Assembly: GCA_050298555.1 (NCBI GenBank)
Contig: JBNKUL010000046.1
Coordinates: forward strand, 62,001 to 126,000
DNA from: JAPHSX01 sp050298555
Lineage (GTDB): Bacteria > Pseudomonadota > Gammaproteobacteria > Thiohalomonadales > Thiohalomonadaceae
Length of the DNA: 64,000 nt
Direction: 5' to 3'
Positions 8,516 through 16,700 of the stretch are shown here, one piece after another. Both the position numbers and the translations under genes were made by a program. The notes below the pieces were generated by a model. That model was not told the DNA's origin. It made no database searches and was given only the letters and a program-made list of their open reading frames with translations. Positions within the stretch are counted from its first letter, which is position 1. Each line of letters opens with the position of its first letter.

Positions 8516-8899
8516 ATGAACCTGGAAAAGGTGATCTTCGGATTTTTTATCGTATTGGCCCTGACCCTCAATTTCGGCTTTTTCATTGGCGAGTTCGATA
8601 ATCATGTCCACCACAACGTCTATGAGCTGTTTGCCGCCATCGTCGTCAACCTTATCGCCACGGTACTCAAATTTGGTGATCGCACCCAGATGGGAGCGGT
8701 GCTGCTGGCCACCTCGCTGGTGGCCGACCTGCAGCTGATCATCGCCGCCATCGTCTGGGGCTATGCCGAGCACATCTCCAATAGCGGTATGGAGCCCTCG
8801 GTGGTAGGGAGTATCGTCTCCCTCTCCGGCGGCGCGCTGCTGGCCAACATCACCTCGGTGGTGCTGCTGATTATCGAAACGGTCAACCTGCGCCGTTAG
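8516..8899 (+). CDS. DUF6394-type small membrane protein
   Basis: This 127-residue protein has about four hydrophobic helices (roughly 5-26, 38-56, 64-84 and 100-122) and a His-rich acidic turn FDNHVHHN. It matches, from memory, the DUF6394 family, which has no known function. The stop is 18 bases from the downstream potassium channel start, so it is probably an accessory subunit or co-regulated partner of that channel. The start has AAAGGGGAT upstream. Confidence 0.75.
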   Translation: MNLEKVIFGFFIVLALTLNFGFFIGEFDNHVHHNVYELFAAIVVNLIATVLKFGDRTQMGAVLLATSLVADLQLIIAAIVWGYAEHISNSGMEPSVVGSIVSLSGGALLANITSVVLLIIETVNLRR

Positions 8900-8917
8900 G
8901 GCCAAGGGGCCGCACTC

Positions 8918-10621
8918 ATGAACCAGGTGATCTTCCTTATCCTGCGGCGCATGCGCGCGCCGCTGGTGGTGTTGATCGTCGCCTATGCCATCTCCATCCT
9001 CGGCCTGGTGCTGATCCCCGGTAGCGACGCCGAGGGCAGGCCCTGGCATATGGACTTCTTCCACGCCTTCTACTTCGTCAGCTACATGGCGACCACCATC
9101 GGTTTCGGCGAACTGCCCTACGAGTTCAACGAGGCGCAGCGTATGTGGACCCTGGTCACCATCTACCTGACCGTGGTTGGCTGGCTCTACGCCATTGGTA
9201 AGATCCTCACCCTGATCCAGGACCCGGCCTTCAAGCAGGCGGTGGCGGAGCAGGGCTTTGCCCGCGGCGTGAGCCACATGGCCGAGCCCTTCTATATCGT
9301 CTGCGGCTATGGCGACACCGGCAGCCTGCTGGTGCGCTCCATGGTGCAGCGCAATATGTGTGCCGTGGTGGTTGACTGCAACCAGGAGCGCATCAACGAA
9401 CTGGAGCTGGAGGACCTGAAACTGTATGTGCCGGGCCTCTGTGCCGACGCCTCCCTGTCGCTGACCCTGAAGGAGGCCGGCCTGCTGCATAAGCACTGTG
9501 TCGGTGTGGTGGCGCTGACCGATGACGATGCGGTGAACCTCAAGATCGCCATTACCACCAAGTTGCTGCATCCGGGGATACAGGTGATCTGCCGTGCCGA
9601 GACCCATGATGCGGAGGCCAATATGGTCTCCTTCGGTACCGATCGCGTTATTAACCCCTACGACACCTTCGCCCACCGCCTGGCGCTGGCGCTGCACTCG
9701 CCGGGTACCCACCTGCTCTACGAGTGGCTCACCGGGGTGCCGGGTACCGAGCTGCCGCAGCCGCCCTATCCGCCGCACGGTACCTGGGTGCTGTGCGGCT
9801 ACGGACGTTTTGGCAAGGCGATGCAGGAGAACCTGGTGCGCGAAAAGGTGGATACGGTGATCATCGAGGCAGAGCCCGAGCGCACCGGCTGTGGCGAGTT
9901 CTGCGTGGTGGGCCGCGGTACCGAGGCGGAGACCCTCCGCGCCGCCGGTGTTGAGCAGGCGGTGGGTATCGTTGCCGGCACCGATGATGACGCCAACAAC
10001 CTCTCCATCGTGATGACCGCGGCCCAGCTCAACCCGGATCTTTTCATGGTAGCCAGGCAGAACAAGCGCGACAACGACGATATCTTTCAGGCGGCACTGC
10101 TCGACCTCGTCATGCAGCGTAGTGAGATCATCGCCCGCGATATCCTCGCCCTGCTCACCACACCTTTGCTGGACCGCTTCCTGCGCCTGATCCTGGAGCA
10201 GTGTAACGAGTGGGCGAACGAGCAGGTGAGCCGTCTCAGTGCGGTCACCGGTGACATGGTGCCCGATGTCTGGTCATTCCACGTCGATGAGGAGGACGCC
10301 CCGGCCCTGATGCTTGCCCTGGAGCGGGGACGCCGGGTAGTACTGGGGGAGCTGCAGCGCGATCCGCGCGACCACGATAACCGACTGGAGTGCCTGCCCC
10401 TGCTGCTGGTGCGCCGCAGCCACGAGGAGTTGCTGTTCCCCGGTGACGATGTTGAACTGCAGGTGGGCGATGAAGTCCTCTTCACCGGCAAGGGCTGGGT
10501 GATGGAGCGGATGAAGTGGTCGCTGCAAAACCACAATGCCCTGCGCTATGTGCAGACTGGTGAGGAGCGCGCCAGCGGCTACTTTTGGCGCCGCTATATC
10601 GGTGATCGGGTAAAGGGCTAG
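8918..10621 (+). CDS. two-RCK-domain potassium channel
   Basis: In 567 residues there is a two-helix pore module: TM1 about 12-32, selectivity filter TTIGFGE near 62-68, TM2 about 75-98. TIGFGE replaces the commoner TVGYG. Two RCK/TrkA-N Rossmann domains follow, with CGYGDTG (about 129) and CGYGRFG (about 292), and a C-terminal TrkA-C-like domain with DDVELQVGDEVLFTG. It should be a ligand-gated K+ channel controlled by nucleotide or ion binding to the RCK ring. It is translationally close to the DUF6394 gene and convergent with the OmpR-type regulator. Confidence 0.88.
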   Translation: MNQVIFLILRRMRAPLVVLIVAYAISILGLVLIPGSDAEGRPWHMDFFHAFYFVSYMATTIGFGELPYEFNEAQRMWTLVTIYLTVVGWLYAIGKILTLIQDPAFKQAVAEQGFARGVSHMAEPFYIVCGYGDTGSLLVRSMVQRNMCAVVVDCNQERINELELEDLKLYVPGLCADASLSLTLKEAGLLHKHCVGVVALTDDDAVNLKIAITTKLLHPGIQVICRAETHDAEANMVSFGTDRVINPYDTFAHRLALALHSPGTHLLYEWLTGVPGTELPQPPYPPHGTWVLCGYGRFGKAMQENLVREKVDTVIIEAEPERTGCGEFCVVGRGTEAETLRAAGVEQAVGIVAGTDDDANNLSIVMTAAQLNPDLFMVARQNKRDNDDIFQAALLDLVMQRSEIIARDILALLTTPLLDRFLRLILEQCNEWANEQVSRLSAVTGDMVPDVWSFHVDEEDAPALMLALERGRRVVLGELQRDPRDHDNRLECLPLLLVRRSHEELLFPGDDVELQVGDEVLFTGKGWVMERMKWSLQNHNALRYVQTGEERASGYFWRRYIGDRVKG

Positions 10622-10628
10622 AAGCGCC

Positions 10629-11315
10629 TCAGGCGGCTTGCGCGGTGTCGAGACGATAGCCCTGGCGATAGACGGCGTTCAACTGCCAGTTTTTGTTCGG
10701 CTGGAGCTGCAGCTTGTGGCGCAGGCGCGAGATGTGGGTGTCCAGGGTGCGGGTGTTGACCTGGCGGTGGTGTCCCCACACGCTCTCTAATAACTCCACG
10801 CGCGGTATTACTCGGCCAAGGTTTTCCAGCAGGTAGCAGGCCAGGGTGTACTCCTTTTGCGTCAGTTCCACGCGCTCGCCATCCAGGCTGATCTCCTGTC
10901 GTCGGCCATCAATCGTGATATTGCCTATCGTCAGCTCCTCTCGATGGCCTGGGACGGAACGGCGCAGCCGCGCCTCAATGCGGGCGAGCAGCTCGCCCCT
11001 GCGGGCGGGTTTCACCACATAGTCGTCGGCACCGCGGCGCAGTGCGTGGCTGATGTCCTCCTCCGTGGCTCGCGAGGAGATAATGATTACCGCGGTGTTG
11101 GCATGCTGTTGGGTGCGTAGCCACTGCAACAGATCGATGCCGCTCATCCCCGGCATCTCCCAGTCGCACAGCAGGGCATGGTAGTTGATGCTATCGCTAT
11201 TGGAGGTGAAGTCGTTGGCACTATCGAAGCTGTCGCAGCTGTAACCTGCATCCTGCAGCCAGCTTTCGAGTAGATTTCTTTGTAGGGGGTCGTCATCGAC
11301 GATGGCGATATTCAT
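10629..11315 (-). CDS. OmpR/PhoB-family response regulator
   Basis: About 228 residues: a receiver domain beginning MNIAIVDDD, with phospho-acceptor Asp in LLCDWEMPG and conserved Lys in VVKPA, then a winged-helix DNA-binding domain (about 125-225; RVELLESVWGHH, RTLDTHISRLRHKL). I start at the ATG at 11315, with AGGAGTG upstream, rather than the ORF start at 11387. No histidine kinase is adjacent on this strand. The divergent promoter region of about 90 bases is shared with the hydrogenase locus, so it may control that locus; this is inference from position. Confidence 0.92.
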   Translation of the reverse strand: MNIAIVDDDPLQRNLLESWLQDAGYSCDSFDSANDFTSNSDSINYHALLCDWEMPGMSGIDLLQWLRTQQHANTAVIIISSRATEEDISHALRRGADDYVVKPARRGELLARIEARLRRSVPGHREELTIGNITIDGRRQEISLDGERVELTQKEYTLACYLLENLGRVIPRVELLESVWGHHRQVNTRTLDTHISRLRHKLQLQPNKNWQLNAVYRQGYRLDTAQAA

Positions 11316-11404
11316 AGGCCCACTCCTTTGTGCTTTGCGAATCCATTCAATGTGCATCAATATTAACACTATCCCGATCACGGGCAAGACTAACTGGAAA
11401 GATC

Positions 11405-11806
11405 ATGGCTGAGTGGGACGATACAGGGCGGGGAGCGGCGGCGCGCAACCTGCTGCACGAACTGGTGGAGATGCTGCGCCGGCTACTGGAGGAGGACGAG
11501 CCTGCCCATATCGATCTGGGGGCGATGGATCTGGGCGAGGCCGATTACGCCCTGCTGCACCAGGTCCTGGGTGAGGGGGAGATAGTGGCCCAGGTTACCA
11601 ACTTTGGCCGTGTCAGCGTGATAGAGACCGGCTATGCTGGAATATGGTGGGTGACGCACATGGACGAGGCCGGGCAGGTTCTGTCCGAGTTTCTGGAAGT
11701 GAGCTATTGCCCCGAGGTGCTGATCGCCGAGCAGGAGACGGTGGAAGACGGGCGCGACGCCCTCAAGGCGCAGCTATTCGAAATAGGTTCAGGAATAAAA
11801 AAATGA
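11405..11806 (+). CDS. HupH/HyaF C-terminal-domain hydrogenase assembly protein
   Basis: The 133-residue protein matches the C-terminal domain of the HupH/HyaF hydrogenase expression/formation family (GEGEIVAQV, YAGIWWVTHMDEAGQVL, FLEVSYCPEVL). In uptake hydrogenases this family helps assemble the small subunit. Here the protein is reduced to this domain plus a short helical N-terminus. The ATG at 11405 follows GGAAAG; the longer frame to 11330 would run into the divergent regulator's leader. Its stop overlaps the next start (ATGA), so it is the first gene of the hydrogenase operon. Confidence 0.8.
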   Translation: MAEWDDTGRGAAARNLLHELVEMLRRLLEEDEPAHIDLGAMDLGEADYALLHQVLGEGEIVAQVTNFGRVSVIETGYAGIWWVTHMDEAGQVLSEFLEVSYCPEVLIAEQETVEDGRDALKAQLFEIGSGIKK

Positions 11807-12903
11807 CGGATGAACGCTTTTTCCTTTCCAAACAGGGGCTAGACGGGCTGATAGCGGGGCTCGCTACCGCGGGCTACATGGTGCTCGCTCCGCGTGTGGA
11901 GCAGGGCACGCTGCAATATGGTGAGATCGACACCGCTGCCGAGCTGCCCTGGGGCTACCACGATGAGCAGCAGCCGGGCTCCTACCGCCTGCGCCAGGGA
12001 GGGGGGGGGCGCGCCTTTGCCTGGGCCAATGGCCCGCAGGGGCTTAAGCCCCTTTTCTTTGCCCCACGCGAAATATTGTGGCGGGCACAACAGACGGATG
12101 GCGGACTAGCGTTTGAACAGACCCTGCCTCGGCCACAGAAGCGGGCGCTCCTCGGTGTGCGCCCCTGTGACCTGGCTGCCCTGGCGATTCAGGACCGCCA
12201 CTTCATGAGCGGCGTAGAGTGTGACCACCACTACGCCCGACGCCGCGAAGGGACGCTGTTGGTTGCGGTCAACTGCAGCCACCCCGCCGCCACCTGTTTT
12301 TGTCACTCGACGGGCGATGGCCCGTCGGCCGAGACAGGTTATGACTTGCTGTTCGACGAGCTGGACGATGGCTTTCTCGTTAGCGTCGGCAGTGAGGCCG
12401 GCAAAGCGGTACTGGGTGCCCTGGCGCTTGAGGCGGCAAGCTCGCTGCAGCTTGAGGCCGCCCTGGCTCAACGTGCACAGGCATCGCAGCAGCAACGCTC
12501 GCTGCCGAAGGGCAGCCTGCATGGCCGCTTGATGGATAAGCGGGATAACCCGCACTGGGAGGCGATCGCCGAGCGATGCCTTGCCTGTGGCAACTGTACC
12601 GCCGTCTGCCCCACCTGTTTTTGCCACAGCGAACACGAGGAGCCATCGCTAAACGGCGAACAGAATGAACACCTGCGCCAGTGGGACTCCTGTTTTTCCC
12701 AGGGCCACAGTTATATCCACGGTATCGTTATCCGGGCCGAGCGTGCCCAGCGCTATCGCCAGTGGCTCAGCCACAAATTCGACAACTGGCACGAGCAGTT
12801 CGGTCGCTCAGGCTGCGTCGGCTGCGGCCGCTGCATCAGCTGGTGCCCGGTCGGCATCGATGTGACCGAAGAGTTGAACACCCTCTGTGGAGGTGAGGCA
12901 TGA
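11803..12903 (+). CDS. [NiFe] hydrogenase beta subunit, 4Fe-4S electron-transfer protein
   Basis: This 366-residue cytoplasmic protein matches the beta subunit of group 3b (sulfhydrogenase-type) hydrogenases. Two ferredoxin-like cluster motifs lie at the C-terminus: C259/C262/C265/C269 (CLACGNCTAVC) and C338/C341/C344/C348 (CVGCGRCISWC). Further cysteines occur at 122, 159, 165, 167 and 297. It relays electrons between the delta/alpha hydrogenase core and the gamma flavoprotein. ATGA overlaps join it to both neighbours. A run of nine G at 12001-12009 encodes part of Gly66-Gly69 and is a potential slippage site. The subunit could also be called HydB or HyhB. Confidence 0.9.
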   Translation: MTDERFFLSKQGLDGLIAGLATAGYMVLAPRVEQGTLQYGEIDTAAELPWGYHDEQQPGSYRLRQGGGGRAFAWANGPQGLKPLFFAPREILWRAQQTDGGLAFEQTLPRPQKRALLGVRPCDLAALAIQDRHFMSGVECDHHYARRREGTLLVAVNCSHPAATCFCHSTGDGPSAETGYDLLFDELDDGFLVSVGSEAGKAVLGALALEAASSLQLEAALAQRAQASQQQRSLPKGSLHGRLMDKRDNPHWEAIAERCLACGNCTAVCPTCFCHSEHEEPSLNGEQNEHLRQWDSCFSQGHSYIHGIVIRAERAQRYRQWLSHKFDNWHEQFGRSGCVGCGRCISWCPVGIDVTEELNTLCGGEA

Positions 12904-13733
12904 GTCTATTGCAAACGCCCCACGAGGCGGAGATCGTCGAGCGTATCGAGGAGTCCCCCTCCATCTACACCCTGCGCCTGCGTTTTACCGATCCGGCGGT
13001 GCATGCGGCCTACAGCTTCCAGCCGGGCCAGTTCAACATGCTCTATCTGCACGGCGTGGGTGAGGTGCCGATCTCCATCGTCTCCGACCCTGAAGATGAG
13101 CATATGTACGACCATACCATCCGCGCCGTCGGTCGGGTAACCAACGCCCTCGCCAACTTGAAGGCGGGGCAGCGCATCGGCGTGCGCGGCCCCTTCGGCC
13201 GCGGCTGGCCGATGGAGGAGGCGAAGGGCGGGGATGTCGTGATTGCCACCGGTGGTCTCGGCTGTGCCCCGGTGGTGGCCGCCATCAACTACATCCTCAA
13301 GCGTCGAGAGCAGTATGGCCGTCTTACCATCATGCAGGGGGTCAAACATTGCGACGACCTTATCTGGCGCGATCAATATGAGCAGTGGGACGCCCTGCCC
13401 AACACTCAGGTGTTGCTGGCAGCGGACTGCGGCGGTGCAACCTGGCCCTACCACATCGGCAACATGTCGGTGCTGTTCGACCATACACAACTCGACCCGG
13501 ACAATAGCACGGTGATGATGTGCGGCCCCGAAGGGATGATGATCGCGGTCAGCAAGGAGCTGCTGAGGCGAGGCTTTGCCACCGACACGCTCTATCTCAG
13601 CATGGAGCGCAACATGCAGTGTGGGCGAGGCAAGTGCGGTCACTGTCAGCACGGCGGTAAGTTCGTCTGTAAGGACGGCCCCGTGTTCACCTATGCGGAA
13701 ATTGAGACCATACTTGGGGCAAAGGGGCTATGA
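12900..13733 (+). CDS. [NiFe] hydrogenase gamma subunit, FAD/NAD(P)-binding
   Basis: The 277-residue protein is a ferredoxin-NADP reductase-like diaphorase. It has an FAD-binding barrel (about 1-100; RGPFGRGWP at 96-104), an NAD(P)-binding Rossmann half (ATGGLGCAPV at 116-125; MMCGPEGM at 206-213) and a C-terminal 2Fe-2S site (C241, C246, C249, C257). It exchanges electrons between NAD(P)H and the beta-subunit clusters in group 3b enzymes. The start overlaps the beta-subunit stop. In most relatives the delta subunit would follow; here a sensor kinase begins 34 bases later. Confidence 0.9.
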   Translation: MSLLQTPHEAEIVERIEESPSIYTLRLRFTDPAVHAAYSFQPGQFNMLYLHGVGEVPISIVSDPEDEHMYDHTIRAVGRVTNALANLKAGQRIGVRGPFGRGWPMEEAKGGDVVIATGGLGCAPVVAAINYILKRREQYGRLTIMQGVKHCDDLIWRDQYEQWDALPNTQVLLAADCGGATWPYHIGNMSVLFDHTQLDPDNSTVMMCGPEGMMIAVSKELLRRGFATDTLYLSMERNMQCGRGKCGHCQHGGKFVCKDGPVFTYAEIETILGAKGL

Positions 13734-13767
13734 GCACGGTGCGGTGCCGAGCGGATAAATTCCAGCT

Positions 13768-16700
13768 ATGACTTTAAAAACCTCTGTTAGTCAATTTCTG
13801 GCAAGCCTGATCCTGTTCTTGCTTATGGCCCTTTCCCCGGCGGCCTGGTCACATACGAACGAGCAGACACCCAATGCAGAGAGCTCGGCACAACCTAATC
13901 TTTACTCAACCACGTCGACGCATGAGCAGACCGTGTTTCATGCAAAAGAGGCCGATCTGCTGGAAGAGTATGGATGGCTGAGTGTGGCAGGACTCGCCAT
14001 TGTGCTGTTGCTGCCGCTATGGTTGAAGCGCTTCAGTGGCTGGGCGGAGATGGAGTGGTTTGGCTCATTCGCCATGCGGCGGGTAGTGGCCGTAGCCGTG
14101 GTCCTGTTTCTTGGCAGCGTGTTTGTTTTAGCCTGGTACTCCCTGGAACGGGTGCAGGTACAGCTTCGACACGATACGGGAAATCAGTTATCGAGTATCA
14201 ACGAATCGGTACACCAGGCAATGCTGACGTGGGAGTCTGGGCGGCGGGCCCATATCCTCGAGCTGACGCACGAGCCGGAGCTGGTGGCGGCGGCAGAGCG
14301 GCTGTTGCAGCTCCCACGTGATGCCGAAACACTGCTGAACGATCCGGTGACGGAGCGTCTGCGTCAGTGGGTGGCACCACGCCTGGCAAACACCAATGCC
14401 AAGGGAATCTTCATCGTCGCCCCGGATCGCATTAGCATCGCCTCGATGCGCGATGTCAATGTCGGCACCTTAAACCTGATTGCGGAGCAGCGTGGCGAAT
14501 TAATGGATCGCGCCTTTGCCGGTGAGACCGTCTTTATTCCGCCGATCATCTCAGATGTAGCGTTACGCGATAAAGCCGGTCATCTGCTGCACCAGGCGCC
14601 GACGATGTTTCTGGCTTCTCCGCTGCATGACCGAAACGGTAAAGTAATCGCCGTATTCACCCTTCGTTTTTCCCCTGGTGAGGAGTTTTCCCCCATCGTG
14701 CAGGCGGGGCGTCCGGGGAGGAGCGGCGAGACCTATGCCATCGATCGATATGGCCGCATGCTAACGCTCTCCCGCTTCGGTGATGAGTGGATTGAATCCC
14801 TCGAGGAGGAGCATGAGGTGCACGTCGACCACCGTGTTAGCGATCCCGGTGGCGACCTTACTCAGGGCTACACTCCTTCAACGCCTCGCACAGAATGGCC
14901 GCTGACCCTGATGGCCTCTGAGGTGGTAAAGGGGCATTCCGGGATGAGCTTCGAGGGCTATCGAGATTATCGGGGGGTGCGGGTTATCGGTACCTGGTTA
15001 TGGTCTTCGGAGCTGGGCATCGGCTTGACCACCGAGCTCGATGCAGAAGAGGCGCTGGCCCCCTATCTGGCCATGCGTAACCAGGTGTTGGGAGCCCTTG
15101 GGTTAGCGCTGCTGCTGGCACTCGGCCTAACCGGCTTCAGTGTCTGGGTGGGGGACCGTGTCAAGTTGCGCCTGGAGCGACTTGTGGGAGAGCGCACCGA
15201 TGAGTTGCGCAAAGTGGTGCAGGCGGTGGAACAGAGTCCGATCTGTGTTGTTATCACCGATGTCGATGGCAATATCGAGCATGTTAACCCCGCCTTCACC
15301 GAACTGACCGGTTACCGGGAAGATGAGGTCATTGGCCGTAATCCACGCCTGCTGAAAAGTGATATGACGCCGCAACAGCAGTATGAGGAGTTGTGGCAGA
15401 CCATTCTGGAGGGGCGCGTCTGGCGTGCCGAGATACGCAACCGCAAGAAGAATGGTGAACTCTACTGGGGCAACATCTCTATTGCGCCGGTGCTGGACGA
15501 GGCCGGATCGGTAACTCATTTCGTAGCGATGACCGAGGACATTACCGAGGCGAAGCTGGCGGCAGAGGCCCTGGCGATGAAGAACCGCCTGCTGGAGGCC
15601 ACGCGTCGCATGCAGAAGAGCTTTCTCAGCCATGGAATCTCCCACGAGTGGGGGGAAATGGCGCTGGAGGATCTGCTCTCCCTGTCACAAAGTGCCTTCG
15701 GCTTTATCTGTGAGTTGCGTTATGAGAGTGATGGAAGTCCGTTTCTTCACACCCATGCAATTTCGAACATTGCCTGGAACGAAGAGTCGCAGCGTCTGTA
15801 TGAGGAGTACAGGGAGAAAGGGCTGGACTTCCACAATCTGAACAACCTGTTTGGCGCTGTCGTTACCAGCGGAGATGTGGTCATCGCCAATGACCCGGGG
15901 AGCGACTCTCGCCGTGGTGGTTACCCCAGAGAGGATGGGCATCCGCCGCTGGAGGCCTTCCTCGGTCTTCCCATCAAGGGGGCGGACGGCACACTGGTCG
16001 GCATGATGGGGGTCGCCAACCGCCCCGGCGGTTATGACGAAGAGTTGGTGAATTTCCTGCAGCCGTTCGTCTCCAGCTACGGCGTCTTTATCGACAAGAA
16101 GCGTGAGTCGGAGCGAAGTCAGGAGGCCGAAGAGGCCATCACCCATGCCACGCAACAAGCCGAGGATGCGAGGGAGCGCAATGAGTTGATCCTGGAGTCC
16201 GCGGGCGAGGGGATCTTCGGCATCGACACCGAGGGGAAAGTGACCTTCTGCAACCAGGCGGCGGCCAAAATGCTGGGCTACCAGGTGGAGGAGCTTATTG
16301 GTATTGCCATGCACGATGCGGTTCACTATGCCCGTGCCGATGGTACTAACTACCCGGCATCGGAGTGCCCGATGCGAGCGGCCTATCGGGATGGTGAAAC
16401 ACATGATATTGATAATGAGGTGTTGTGGCGTAAGGATGGCAGCCACTTCCCGGTAGAGTATACGGCCGTGCCGATGCGCAAGGGCCGTGAGATCGTCGGC
16501 TCGGTGGTGATGTTCAAAGATATCACCGAGCGCCGGGATGCCCAGCAGCGTCTGCAGCTCGAGCGCCTGCAGCTGCAGACCATCCTCGATACCAGCCCGG
16601 TTGGGGTGGCGATTACCCTGGGTGGGAAGGTTCGTTTTGTCAATCCGCGCATGACCGAGATGCTGGGTATCAACCTGGGCGATGACGTCTCCAGGGTGTA

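Noticed and set aside
8273..9778. 501-codon minus-strand open frame opposite nfi, DUF6394 and the channel
   Set aside because: It spans three recognised genes on the other strand and has no domain signature; it is a shadow frame.
11341..11370. possible FNR-type box in the hydrogenase leader (TTCAATGTGCATCAA)
   Set aside because: The half-sites do not fit TTGAT-N4-ATCAA in sequence or spacing.
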